Shown: positions 14,936-25,092, counted from the first letter of the stretch. The stretch is 30,009 nt of DNA from Chara braunii (GCA_003427395.1 BFEA01000755.1:341323-371331), one strand, 5' to 3'. The notes: generated by a model from the sequence alone, not told the origin. Numbers and translations: made by a program.

Positions 14936-15112
14936 TTAAACCACCAGTACTTGGCCCGGCGTTAGGCCGTGGAAAAAAATAGAGTAGAAACGTATCTTAT
15001 CAGATGAATTTGGGTGCTTCTGTAGTGGCCCGTACATTTCCTGAAATCATGGCTTGTTAAGGGGCATGACTCTAGGAAGGACTGGGGGCTGGGCCAAGTA
15101 CTGGCGGTTTAA
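14936..15112. mobile_element. TTAA-end MITE, copy 1 (177 bp)
   Basis: Left end TTAAACCACCAGTACTTGGC (14936 on) and right end GCCAAGTACTGGCGGTTTAA (to 15112) are inverse repeats with one mismatch. TTAA at both tips suggests a TTAA target duplication. No coding capacity. Confidence 0.82.
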
Positions 15113-15947
15113 GCTGCCGGATCAAATTTCGATCGATTTTTTGCATAGAAAAAATATTGCATAACAAAATAATCTATTGCGTGCTTTATCAACTTGCGCG
15201 AGTGATCAAAACTACTGTTTTTTGGGTTTACGGTTGGGAAGCGATCTCTATCCCGCTCATCAAGGGCTGTTGTGCCAATTGACCTTATTTTTTCAAATTG
15301 CCCGCGTTCTCCAGAGCTTGTTCCCTCCCAGTTTATCATCAACTGCACTGTGCTAGTGGAGTATGGTGGTGGGTCTCAACTTTTTTTTTTTTTTTCCAGA
15401 AAAAAACTTAAAAAAAGTAAGCGACATTCTTGTCTCAATTTAACCTTGCACTACCTACCTACCACTACTCCCACTTATAGTCATACAGAGAACAGTGTAG
15501 CGGCCAGAACCGTGTTCACGAGAGAACATGCGGGGGCTGCTCCCGACCTGCAGGCCCGACTTGATCCCTCCTCCCTTCTCCTCGACCTCGATGCTCACTA
15601 ACCTTATGTCTTCGAAGTCCTCAAGGTCTGTTCCAAGGAACTCGTCCCCTCCCAGTTTATCATCAACGTTTCTCAGGAGCTCCCGAAGGGCTGTGCTCAA
15701 TGAATGTGCTCTGCCTGCCAAGGGCACACCTGTAGAGTGAGGATGCAGCGTGGTTGATGGCGATAGAAAACGTGTTCCTGTAAAAGAAGCCACTTGAGTA
15801 GATTGCGGCAAAACCGATCTAGAAATCTAGCGCGAGCGAGCGGGATCTGTCATTTCTATGCCCCATGACAATTCAACCCCCTTGGAACAATTCAGATGAC
15901 CTGGTAGTCTGCCTCCTTGAACCCTTGAGGGTTAATGGAGAAATCAA
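15113..15947. other. Intergenic, with a duplicated 20-mer and weak minus-strand frames
   Basis: CCTCCCAGTTTATCATCAAC occurs at about 15327 and again at about 15648, with diverged flanks, so the stretch contains an old partial duplication. A minus-strand frame (15811-15455) contains VDDKLGGDEFLGTDLEDFED, which is acidic and protein-like but unrecognised. A block at about 15449-15500 (ACTACCTACCTACCACTACT) recurs near 27790. I do not call a gene. Confidence 0.4.
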
Positions 15948-15954
15948 CCATTCA

Positions 15955-16078
15955 GATGACCTGGGCAAAGTGGAAAGCCGGCTGGGCAAAGTGACCTGGG
16001 CAAAGTGAAAAGCCGGCTGGGCAAAGTGTTTACGGCTCAGATTTCAGGGACCTGTCGGCTTTCCACTTTGCCCAGCCT
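15955..16078. repeat. Inverted plus direct repeat
   Basis: CTGGGCAAAGTGGAAAGCCG (about 15961) is repeated directly at about 15993 with one change. It returns inverted as CGGCTTTCCACTTTGCCCAG near 16075. Likely a foldback element or snap-back duplication. Confidence 0.75.
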
Positions 16079-16089
16079 TACTTTCCATA

Positions 16090-16277
16090 GGCTCACCCAA
16101 GTGACATGTCGACGCTGTTTTTTGCACTGGCCTTCATTCAGAAAATGAAGCTCGGGCTGTGATAATATGGAAATGGCCATGGGCTCACCCAAGTGATTTG
16201 CTGAGGTTGTTTTTGCACCCCCCCCTCATTCAGAAAATGAAACTCGGGACTGTGATAATGTGGAAATGGCCATGTGC
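16090..16277 (+). repeat. Tandem duplication, period about 92 bp
   Basis: GGCTCACCCAAGTGA and CATTCAGAAAATGAA(A/G)CTCGGG recur in the same order in two consecutive units. Confidence 0.82.
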
Positions 16278-16322
16278 ACTGAGAATCCGCCTCGTACAAA
16301 AGAGGCTTGGATGTACTGGTGG

Positions 16323-16467
16323 TTTAAACCGCCAGCACATGGACCCGGCCTTGCAGAAAATGGAACTCGTCACCTATGGAAATTCTAGAGGCTCGGCACT
16401 TGAACTCGTCACCTATGGAAATTCCGGAGGCTCAGCCTACGGGACCGCAATGGCTGGTGGTTTACAC
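16323..16467. mobile_element. TTAA-end MITE relative with internal tandem repeats
   Basis: Left end TTTAAACCGCCAGCACATGG and right end CAATGGCTGGTGGTTTA are imperfect inverse repeats of the TTAA-end family. Inside, a unit containing GAACTCGTCACCTATGGAAA appears twice in tandem. The left tip abuts GTACTGGTGGTTTAA, the right tip of another copy, making a palindrome at 16314-16340. Confidence 0.55.
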
Positions 16468-16940
16468 CGGTCCACGGCCCCGATGTGAGACAAATTTTGC
16501 CGGTGCGACTCACAGGCAGGTTGCACGCATAGCGGCACAGTGCACCTCACAGCTGTGCAGCACGTGTGGTTGAAGTAAGGCTTGTGTTGTCAAGTCGGCC
16601 CGCCAAGATGGTGATGGGTGATGGTCCTGGGTGGTTAACACTAGGGTAGGACAGGGGGGGGTTGGGGGTGCGCCAGGGTAAAAAGATGAGAGGAAGGGTG
16701 GGTGGGGTATTCAGATGGGTTCATCTGGAAAACCGAGTGGCCAATTACAGCGGGTGACTGTCATCTGTCTAGTATCCCACCTCTACAACAACCTGGGCTT
16801 TGAAGTTTAAAGGGGGAAAAAAAAAAGGGCTTGTGCTCAACTGATGACTGATTCACATGATTTCCCCGGAGGAAACCGGCACTTCATGGCCAAGAGCCTT
16901 CTTTCGTTTATTTTTTGTCGAGTGCCAGATGTGTAATTTG

Positions 16941-17036
16941 CAAGAGACGGGCACAAGTGGCCAAGCGTGATCTCAGTTGCATTGCTTGCTCCCTAAACTA
17001 AAACGATCAAAAGTTCGAAACCCTCCTACTCTTTTG
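16941..17036 (+). repeat. tRNA-derived SINE head (candidate)
   Basis: The A-box-like string AAGTGGCCAAGCGTG (16955-16969) and the B-box-like string AAGTTCGAAACC (17011-17022) are spaced as in a tRNA with a long variable arm. Partial acceptor pairing is AAGAG/CTCTT. It is followed by sequence with an internal repeat (AGAGAGACTTTCCTAAAAGT and AGAGAGACCCTCTCCGGAAA, 17229-17288), perhaps the SINE body. An open frame at 17075-17347 over this body is basic and repetitive and is not called as a gene. Confidence 0.45.
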
Positions 17037-17421
17037 CCAAGAGTTTTCTTCAGGTTTCAGGTTGCGGTTCAGAATTGGCGGCTTCCCCCGGAGATGACAG
17101 CAAGGTAGAAGCTGTTAGTAGTACATCAGGGGCCATGAAAATCATGAGTTGTGTAGCCTCACAATATTTTACAGGAGAGGCTGGTTTTAAGTTAAAGCCA
17201 ACAGTACATGGCCTACTTGAGAAAATGAGAGAGACTTTCCTAAAAGTTGGGAAGATTGAGAAAAAGAGAGACCCTCTCCGGAAAGTTCGGAGGCGCAGGG
17301 GGCAAAGAGACAAGTGGATGGAGGCACCAGCGAGATCGAGAAACTAAAATGCCGCACTGGCGGTTGGGCAAAGCTTGGCCCACAGGGAGAAGCGGCCGCC
17401 AGCTCCGGATGTACTGGCGGT

Positions 17422-17580
17422 TTAAACCACCAGTACTTCCTAGAGTTGTGCCCGTTAACGCGCCACAATTTTAGGAAACATATGGGCTACCACAGGAGCA
17501 CCCAAATTCATCGGACTAGAAATGTTTCTACTCTATTTTTTTCCAGCGGCTGATAGCTGGGCCAAGTACTGGTGGTTTAA
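17422..17580. mobile_element. TTAA-end MITE, copy 2 (159 bp)
   Basis: Left TTAAACCACCAGTACTTCC and right GGCCAAGTACTGGTGGTTTAA are inverse repeats. Internal sequence (GTTAACGCGCCAC, TTTTAGGAAAC, ACTAGAAA.GTTTCTACTC) is shared with the copy at 26947-27104. The left tip forms a palindrome with GTACTGGCGGTTTAA of a neighbouring end. Confidence 0.9.
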
Positions 17581-17694
17581 GAAAGGAAATTTTTCCCACT
17601 CGAGTCTTTGTGGGATCACAAGCCTAAATGGGTGTGAATTAGCGTAAGCTACTAAGTTTGAAAATAGATTAGGATTGGGACTTTATACACCCGG

Positions 17695-20110
17695 ATCCAG
17701 ACCGGCTTTAAGCCCCATCGCAACATTCAAGACGACATTCTACTCGTTGATGAGATGATCAGATATGTGAGGTAAAGGAAATGTGAGGTGGTGGTCCTAT
17801 GTATTGATTTTGAGAAAGCATATGACCACGTAGCATGCGTCTTCATGGTCTTGTGCCTCCGAAAACCTTGGGTGGAACGTAGCATGCGTCTTCATGGGCT
17901 TCCGCCTTGGTCTTTACTAGGGCGTGGGTGGCAACCTGAACCAATCTGCAGCCCGCTGCAAATGTGTTATGAGTGTCCACCTGCCCTGACCTTTACCCAT
18001 CTATATGGGTCAGTTAGGCAAGGAGACCCCACCCCATTGTACCCGTGTGTTTTTTGTGTGTGTGTGCTTGTCATGGAAGCACTGGCTGCGGCGATAAGGG
18101 CTAGAGCTAACCCGGACACGTAAAGGGAATTTCTATAGCGGAGCTCCCACGGCACCTCGTCGCCATGGCTTCCCTCTTTGCGGACGACCTCACAGTATTG
18201 GTCAAGGCCACTGATTCTCGGTGGAGGCCAATACGAGGGTGGATTGGGGCTCCAAAGCTGGAGGGCTGTGGATCCACCCACAAGGTGACCATCCTCTGGA
18301 CCGCTCTGAAATAAACTGGAAATGAAGAGTGTAAGCCCCCCACAAGATCACCGGGAGAGCCCTATCCAAGCGGTAATGAAGGCCCTCGTAAAGTGCAAAG
18401 GGCTCCACATTTCCATCGCCGGGAGAGCCCTGGCTATAAAGACTCTGGTGCTTTCATCTATGTCGCACGAGTTGCTCTTCTGGCCCCTGCAGCTCGAGCA
18501 AGTACTCGGACTAAAGAATGCCTTGACTGGGTATCTCTGGAAGAATCATCACGACGACAGTACAAGCATTCGAAGGGTGGCCTGGAAATACATAACACAC
18601 GACCGTGAGCGATGGGGCGCCTGGCCGTCTTTGATTGCGAAATGGCAATGACAGTGCTCATCTTCAATTGCAATATTAGACTACTCATGGGCAATGACAT
18701 CCCTCTTGCGCCCCTGGCGCTTATCCAGATAAAACCAATTTGGCCCGTCAATTGAAGGAAGGTGTCTACATTCATCACCTGGCATGGTTCACAAACCAGC
18801 ATTGGATGGTCCGCTGTTAAGCCCAAAAACGCGGGGACGACTCAAGAGGGGACAAGCATTGGACAGTCCCCTGCAACACCTAAGATGCGGGGATAACTCC
18901 CCAAGGGACTTACCCGGGTGGGATCTACATATCGACTCCCTTCGGCCACAAAGGCCCACAATTGATAAAATTGTGGAGAATGCATGGACTATGAAGGCTC
19001 CTCCCTTCTTTAAGGTAGCATGAGGTTTGGAGACAGCCGATCGTTGGCAACTCGGAAATCACGCATAAGTATGGACAACAGATATTCTCCACCATCCAAA
19101 ATGACACTCACCGACTGGCATGGGTTAAGAGAGGGGAGGAGGTCGACAATGTAATAAGCCTGTGGGATATCCAGACATGGCACTGTAAATTCCCCATGCT
19201 ATGGAAGGAAGGGCTAAAGAATGTCGAAAACATTCCAAACTCCGTCATCTACAATCATCTATCGCACTAGGTTCGAAGCTGGCGATAAAAAAAGGCCTTT
19301 TTTTCGGGTGACACGTAGGCTATCCACCCAAGGGACTGTGTAATCCTGAGTGCCGAAGTAAATCTCTCAGTGGTTGTCTGAAGAGTCTGGGCAATGGAAG
19401 GCCTATTGGCGGAGCTCCAAGCCCAAGGACACAGGATTGATAAACGTAGGCTATCCACCCAAGGGTGTGCACAGAAGAGTCTGGTTAACCAGGACCCCAC
19501 CCTGAGCCCAGGCAAATTGGCGGAGCTCCAAGCCCAAGGACCAGTGCCTGGGCTCTAGGTGGGGTCCTGATTAACCAGAAAAATCCCACTGTGGACACAG
19601 CAAATCAAAGAATGAAGGGTGATAGAGAACTTGAGGGCGACCAGAAGGGTTAGTACGTAAATCAGATGAACGCGCTGGCCTTCACAGATCAATCCGCAAG
19701 AGTGGGAGGGGCCAGGTAACAAACCCAAAAAAAAAAAAAAAAAAAAAAAGAAACAATCCACGCATGGGACTTCGCAGTAAAGGGGTGGGTATAGAACTAA
19801 ACGGAGGTAGGGAGGTTGGAAGCCATCCCACAAATGCTGGCCATGAGATCGGAGGAACACCTCCGAAAACTCAACGAGGAGGTGCGCGGAATATGTATGT
19901 GGCAAAGAGTGGCAGAAGCTGTGCGGACAGCACATCAGGTACTTCGATGGTAAATTATCTTCAGATGCGTACCCACCCCGGACTAGCCGATCTCAGACAC
20001 ACGCCTCAAACGAAAGGGAATCGTCTCACCAATTTGTCAACACTGTGGTGAGTCCGTGCTTGACAGAAAATGTTTCTGCTGCTGAAAGTCGCCCATTCGA
20101 TACTTGTGTT
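17695..20110 (+). pseudogene. Decayed LINE (non-LTR retrotransposon) ORF2
   Basis: Reverse transcriptase of a plant-type LINE, in several frames. Fingers: IQTGFKPHRNIQDDILLVDE (17695 on), then an in-frame TAA (17773). Palm A block: CIDFEKAYDHV. Then VRQGDPTPLYP, in the same frame to 18123. After a frameshift comes the catalytic block LFADDLTVLVKA (18174-18209). After another shift, the thumb region HISIAGRALAIKTLVLSSMS and SIRRVAWKYITHDRERWGA (18322-18651). Further remnants run on. RLKRKGIVSPICQHCGES (about 20008-20060) is the zinc-binding segment often found at the LINE C-terminus. A 51-bp duplication in the palm (GTAGCATGCGTCTTCATGG twice), an A run (19726-19749) and rearranged repeats confirm decay. 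The endonuclease domain is not seen. Confidence 0.88.
19310..19580. repeat. Direct and inverted repeats inside the LINE remnant
   Basis: GTAGGCTATCCACCCAAGGG occurs at about 19316 and 19446, and GGCGGAGCTCCAAGCCCAAG at about 19411 and 19520. In addition TTAACCAGGACCCCACCCTG (from 19484) is inverted at 19548-19577 (CTAGGTGGGGTCCTGATTAA), a hairpin with arms of about 31 bp. Confidence 0.85.
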
Positions 20111-20190
20111 TCAAATTGGTAGTACCCCGGATAGTGCCTCGGAACCTGCTGAAAATTGTCGTTCGGATGTCCAGCAAAATCTGTGCAAAC

Positions 20191-20272
20191 CTAGGCTACC
20201 AGCCAGGCCGTCTGGGTCACCTTGTTTGCCCGGGCGGCCCGGCCGTGCAAGGGCCAAAGAAGGTCGCAGCAA

Positions 20273-20303
<31 letters not shown>

Positions 20304-20395
20304 CTCTGAAAAACAAACTATGTTATGTGGAAAAATAAACGGAATGACTTTTACCTCAGCGTCACATCGAAATACTTTGCCAATTTACAAAATCA
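20191..20395 (+). mobile_element. CTAGGCTACCAG element, truncated copy
   Basis: Starts CTAGGCTACCAGCCAGGCCG. It has the A run (20272-20295), AAACTATGTTATGTGGAAAA and CGTCACATCGAAATACTTTG as in the 632-904 copy, but the right terminal repeat is missing after about 20395. Confidence 0.85.
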
Positions 20396-20816
20396 TTGAG
20401 AGAACTATGCGGGAGTTGCGGAAGGAGTGTGAAAATACACTTGGGGCAAAAAAGAGTTTCAAATTGCACTTCAGGCAATGTATAGAAGATAGCTTTCCGG
20501 TCAGGTAGGGTTACGTGGGGGCATGTTATGTTCGGGGACACGCCTGGAGCGCTCCCCGGCGGGCCCTGTCCCAAGCCCCCAAACTTTTTGGAGGGTTTCA
20601 TTCCAATTCTCCAGATGTCCACGGAGGTTGCAGCCTTTGGCCTTTGCAGAGCTTAGGCAGGTCAGGACTGGAACTTGGCAGACCTAAGAGGCCAAGTGTG
20701 CTTCTGCTATCGTTGGAATTTGTTATTTTTTTCGTATTTTTTAACATTTGTATTAAAAACGAAGTCGAAAGGACTGCTTGATGTTTGGGATATGGTAAGG
20801 TTGAATTTGCTTGTTC

Positions 20817-20842
20817 TTTTTTTTTTTTTTCTTTTTTTTTTN

Positions 20843-20925
<83 letters not shown>

Positions 20926-20926
20926 C
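20817..20926 (+). repeat. T run followed by (GTT)n
   Basis: Nearly pure T from 20817 to 20877 with one C and one N (20842), then about 16 GTT units. Apparent poly-Phe, poly-Val or poly-Cys frames here are artefacts. Confidence 0.96.
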
Positions 20927-20945
20927 TGCTCAGTGGGTTTTTAGG

Positions 20946-21413
20946 AGTTTATCTTTGGGTGGAGGGCTCTGCAGCTTGCTGCCGGTACACCCGATACAAC
21001 TCTGTTCAATGAAACAAACAAGGGTAAATTTCAAAAATAGTTCACAGCAAAAATATTGGCGGCGCCCAAGCTTCGCCGCAAAAATATATCTTTTTCGTTG
21101 CAGCTTCTGGTAGTTTCACAACAAAAATATTTGCAGGTGGGGTCCCACTTTCCTTCAAATTATATCTTTCCTGCAAAAATATATCTTTCAGACCTTTACA
21201 ACATTTCTGCTGCGAAACTTTGGAAATGGCAAACTGCGCTATTTCTGCAATTACCCCAACAAATAATCACAATGTTCCAGCAGATGCTGGGCGTCACCAA
21301 TTATAGATGGAGCCACCCAGGGAGCGATAGTGGTGCCTGCTCTCATCAGCACCCCTAGCATCAACTCGGGTTGTTCTCGGGAAAAAAAAAAAAAAAAGTT
21401 TATCTTTGGGTGG
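20946..21413 (+). mobile_element. Retroposed insertion with 17-bp target duplication, + strand
   Basis: AGTTTATCTTTGGGTGG occurs at 20946-20962 and again at 21397-21413. The right copy directly follows an A16 tail (21382-21397). The 433-bp insert between them ends in AGCACCCCTAGCATCAACTC plus GGGTTGTTCTCGGG and poly(A), a 3' tail shared with the insertion at 22834-23606. The interior has several GCAAAAATAT repeats. Structure fits L1-type target-primed reverse transcription. No open frame. Confidence 0.85.
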
Positions 21414-21506
21414 CAATCAGGGTTTTGAAATTTAGTTTGGGGTCTTGGGACTATAGGGGGGGAATTCTATTTGTTTTACCCTTCCTTTTTTTTTTATATG
21501 GGGTAT

Positions 21507-21680
21507 AACTTCGGCGCAGTCACGAAAACAGTTTGAAAATGCACTTCAGGCAATCCAGCGAACACAAAACACTTCCATGTGACCCCACCGGACCCGAAAC
21601 CCAGGTTATATACATTCACCATTAGGGGCCCTTTTGCCACAGATGCATTTTCAAACTCTAACCCTGACTGCGCCGTAGTT
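21507..21680. mobile_element. Foldback MITE, AACT/CGGCGCAGTCA family
   Basis: Left arm AACTTCGGCGCAGTCA, then AGTTTGAAAATGCA. Right arm is the inverse, TGCATTTTCAAACT then TGACTGCGCCGTAGTT. Arms are about 40 bp with one mismatched 7-base block. The centre contains AAACCCAGGTTATATACATT. A relative lies at 24310-24449. Confidence 0.85.
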
Positions 21681-21689
21681 GCCTTCTCT

Positions 21690-22816
21690 CTTTTTTTATT
21701 TAATGAAGCCCAGGATGTTGTAGATGTGGGATACGAGACCGATAGCAGTCTCTTTTTTTGCCACAGTACTCGGCCACTTGGTTGTCCAGTTGAACCCCTC
21801 TGAAGACTCCACCCACCCTTCCTCTCATACTTTTTGCCCTGGCGCACCCCCACACCCCCTGTCCTAGCCTAGTGTTAGGGATAGGATATTTGTGTCAGTA
21901 CTCCCGATTTTTTTTTTCTTTTGTCCTTTGAGAAAGCTTGTAGAGTTGTTTTGTTGAGTCTGGTACTTTTTGCTGCAGGCGAGGGGCTCGGGCGGCTGTG
22001 AGTTCTTTTCTTCTTCCTCCAAAAGCCGTCCGACTGTGAGTTCTTGCCTGTTCTCCATAGGACCCTTTGTGATGTCTGGCATCAATCACTACTATGGTCC
22101 CTCCGTCACCCCCAGTGTTTGCACTTTCGGGCGATCCCGAATTCCAACCAATTGCGGATTTGGGATACTTAGGTGGTGGTCCCCACCTGCAGACAGTCTG
22201 TACGCTTTCTCCTGTGCGAACTGGGCACTAGGCCGTAATAAAGCTGAGGAACTTTTGGTTGAAAATTTGAAAGAAAAAAAAAAAAAAAAAACACCAGCGG
22301 TATTTGTTCACAAGGAAGGTGAAAAGTGGGAATCAGAAAATGTTCCGGCGTCGTGGTCCCATTAGCAGTCAGATAGGTAGGTGGACGATTCAGTGTGACA
22401 CTGTGGGGCAGCAGCCCCACAGGTTCATTACGAATATTGTGGGGTGAGAAAACAGGAGAAAGGCAAACAAAAGAAGAAAGAAACAGAGACCTCTGGAATA
22501 AATGAGACGTTTATCAGCGGTGATCATGACACCCTCCGTGCACTCGGCGATTGAAGGAAGGCTCCACCCAACACCCAATGGATCACTGCCCAACCGTAAG
22601 CAAAATACTGAAAATCTTCTCTCCGGTGGGCCTATGGCCGACCCCACCCTCTCTTGGGATAGGCCATACTACCCCCATCGGATAGAAAAGATTTTGGCGG
22701 AAAGCCTCCTTTGCACTGGGGAACTAAGATCGCTTTCCTTTTCCAGGCAATATGTGTAAAATACTGACCGTGGGATCAGGAGTGTTGCAGGGAGGGCAGG
22801 ATTTGGGTCGCTCGAC
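21690..22816. other. Intergenic, nothing identified
   Basis: Mixed sequence with an A run at 22273-22290. Longer open frames, such as 21970-22365 on +, have no recognisable domain. I see no splice-bounded exon pattern. Confidence 0.45.
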
Positions 22817-23623
22817 TGCCACACAAACTCTTTTTTTTTTTTCTTCTTTTTTTTCTTTTTTTTTTTTTTTCTTTTTTTTTATGAGAAACACCCCGAGCTG
22901 ATGCTAGGGGTGCTGATAGGAGCAGGCACCGCTAGCACTCCCGAGGAGGCTCCATCTATTGGTGGGGAGCTTCGCCATGTGGCAGGGCCGGGGTGAAGCC
23001 TCACTATTGGGAGTGCGAGATGGTGGCTTGGTAATCTCTTCAGACCCTGGTTCTTCTGATTTTGCGTTTTCACGAATTAGGTTAGCCCCCCTCACTAGGC
23101 TAGACCTGAGACGGGCGCTGTGATTCTTTACTCATTTGGGGTTCTGTGCATTAGGGCTTTCCATATGGTGGGACTTGGTCTATGCCTTACATCAAGTGGG
23201 TAGATGCTGTGATGTGCTTGTGTGTCCGAGTCCTTTTCTGAGGTCTGACGGGTAGTCAATCCCCTCCTAACAGAGGGCAGTCAGTGCTGCCCGTCGAATA
23301 GCGATCAATCAATATAGACAATCGCGTTGTAATCTGGCATGCTGGACCCGCACCTACAGGCAAATAACGTAATACATTTTCGTGAATTTCTGCTATCTTT
23401 ATATTTAGCATCATAACCACAAATAAAAATAGAACAGCAATAGCTCCTACATAAACAACTAAAAAAATCATAGCAAAAAAATTAAGACCTAATAACACAA
23501 GTAAACCTGAAGTATTACAAAATACTAAAATGAGAAATAAAACGGAATGAACTGCTTTCGAGCAGGTGTCAAACGATCATAACGTTTAGGGAGGCTAAAC
23601 CCGTTTTGCCACACAAACTCTTT
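22817..23623 (-). mobile_element. Retroposed chimeric insertion carrying nad6, 17-bp target duplication
   Basis: TGCCACACAAACTCTTT is duplicated at 22817-22833 and 23607-23623. The 773-bp insert begins on the + strand with a long T tract (22834-22880, a few C). Read on the minus strand it therefore ends in poly(A), preceded by AGCACCCCTAGCATCAGCTC, the same 3' tail as the 20964-21396 insertion (shared for roughly 95 bp). Its 5' half is mitochondrial nad6 sequence. The structure indicates LINE-driven retroposition of a chimeric RNA or a template-switched cDNA. Confidence 0.85.
23355..23558 (-). pseudogene. nad6: Mitochondrial nad6 5'-middle fragment
   Basis: The minus-strand frame reads AVHSVLFLILVFCNTSGLLV, then LLGLNFFAMIFLVVYVGAIA and VLFLFVVMMLNIKIAEIHEN, ending VLRYLPV. 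This corresponds to roughly residues 22-90 of complex I subunit NAD6, with membrane helices intact and no stops. It breaks after PV(G), where GTGCG follows, the 5' consensus of a group II intron. The beginning and end of the gene are absent here; a 3' piece sits at 8702-8848. Confidence 0.93.
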
Positions 23624-24300
23624 CCTATTCTGCCCATTTGCTAGTGGGACCATGCACCTGGACATGACAAGCTGTTCCTTTGCTACAAAACATAAAAGGA
23701 AAAGAGAGTCCAATGGGTAAATTTCAGAAGAAAGGTATTTCCTTTCTCACACTGGATTCTGTCTGCCTTTGTGAGGAGAGCATTTATGTGCCATCCCCTT
23801 GTGAGATTCAAACATGGGCAATGCTCCACTACTCACCAAATGTGCAAAATCAGAATGAATGATCCGCTAGAACATGAAGAGATACACGATCTCGTTTTCG
23901 CCTTTTCTGCATGTGGAGAGGAGGGGAGCAAGGAGGCCCCATGTATCAGACCGCCCCCATGTTCTTCAGTAGTAAAAAGGTTCCGGAGCGAGAGCAAGCG
24001 GCGCCGATGAGGTAAGCAGTTCTTAGTTTGTGGCGGCCCACAGCCACAAACAAAGAATCACAGTACGTTCGGTCTTGTTATTGTGGGGAGATGGGTTCCT
24101 TGTGGACCGTCGGTGGAGGCATCCTGACCAGTGGTAGATCATCACTGCATTTTCCATTTCCGTTCTCTCTGTTTTTTTTTTTTTTTTTCACTTTTTCTTT
24201 GGCTTTCCGTCCTTGAAGGGAAAAGCTGATGTACATTTGATGTGTGCTGCATGGTACGCAAAAGAAAAAGAAAAAAAGAAGGGGAAACTTCAGTAGAGTC
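23624..24300. other. Intergenic, nothing identified
   Basis: Contains short open frames on both strands, a T run (24173-24188) and A/G-rich tracts. No conserved domain or RNA gene is recognised. Confidence 0.45.
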
Positions 24301-24309
24301 AGAAAAACA

Positions 24310-24449
24310 AGTTGTAATAATTGCACTATGGAGCAAGATACAGTTTGCAATTGCACTTGGGGCACCCTACCTGGCCAGAAACCTGGGTTGTATACGTTGC
24401 CGGAACTGGAATTTGAAACTTTATCTTGGCCCGTAGTGCAACTATAACT
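24310..24449. mobile_element. Foldback MITE, AACT family relative
   Basis: Left arm AGTTGTAATAATTGCACTAT and right arm inverse (GTAGTGCAACTATAACT) pair over about 44 bp with mismatches. The core keeps CAGTTTGCAATTGCACTTGG and AAACCTGGGTTGTATACGTT, as in 21507-21680. Confidence 0.75.
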
Positions 24450-24472
24450 CATCTTTTTGTGACTCCCAGCTA

Positions 24473-24573
24473 GTCTTCACCTGAATACAACGTACGGTCA
24501 TTATCACTGTATCTAGACGCAAAGTTGCCCCAAATACAGCTATAATGACGGTACGTTGTATTCGGGTGAAGAC
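24473..24573. mobile_element. Foldback MITE, GTCTTCACC family (101 bp)
   Basis: GTCTTCACCTGAATACAACG and its inverse CGTTGTATTCGGGTGAAGAC are the ends of arms of about 32 bp. The centre contains CCAAATACAGCTATAAT. A diverged relative is at 26040-26138. Confidence 0.88.
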
Positions 24574-24602
24574 TGTAGATGTGTGTGGTAAGGGAAGTCC
24601 TG

Positions 24603-24718
24603 CATTTTCCAACAATTCCTCAGAAAATGACAGAAATAAAACCTCATCAAGAACTTAAATTGTCCAACAATTCCTCAGAAAATGACAGAAATGAAAACCT
24701 CATCAAGAACAAAAATTG
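24603..24718 (+). repeat. Tandem duplication, 2 x about 55 bp
   Basis: TCCAACAATTCCTCAGAAAA followed by TGACAGAAAT and CCTCATCAAGAAC occurs twice in succession with a 1-bp indel. Confidence 0.93.
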
Positions 24719-25092
24719 TGTCGTCCTTGAAAATTTTGTTAAAAAAAAAAGGACAGGCAGTGTGGGTGCAAAAAGACAGGACGGAAAGGGATGAATTGCG
24801 AGGTGGTGGTGTTGAAACTCCAGGGCCATGGTCCCATTAGCAACGAGTGTCGGATTGAATGCCTAAATCTGGACGGGTTAGAGGACAGGAGCAGGAAATC
24901 GAGATTGAACTGCTTTTCTGTATCTCTGCAATAAACAGTGGCCAGATTCAGGATTTCTATCCTATCCCCTTTGCTAGTGGGACCACGGCCCAGCAGGCTT
25001 TTGGCTGTCTGGTATCACATGTGGTCATCGGGGCCGGGAAAGCCAGCTAGACAACCTGTCCATCAGGATGTGCAAAGTCGAGGAAATTTTAT

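Noticed and set aside
15455-15811. Minus-strand frame with an acidic, protein-like segment
   Set aside because: No family recognised. The segment overlaps a partial duplication and a dispersed repeat, and no partner exons are visible.
17075-17347. 90-codon basic frame before the LINE
   Set aside because: It is built on an internal repeat behind a tRNA-like head, more likely SINE body than a gene or LINE ORF1.
20675-21113. Poly-Phe/Val/Cys frames
   Set aside because: Products of the T run and GTT repeat.
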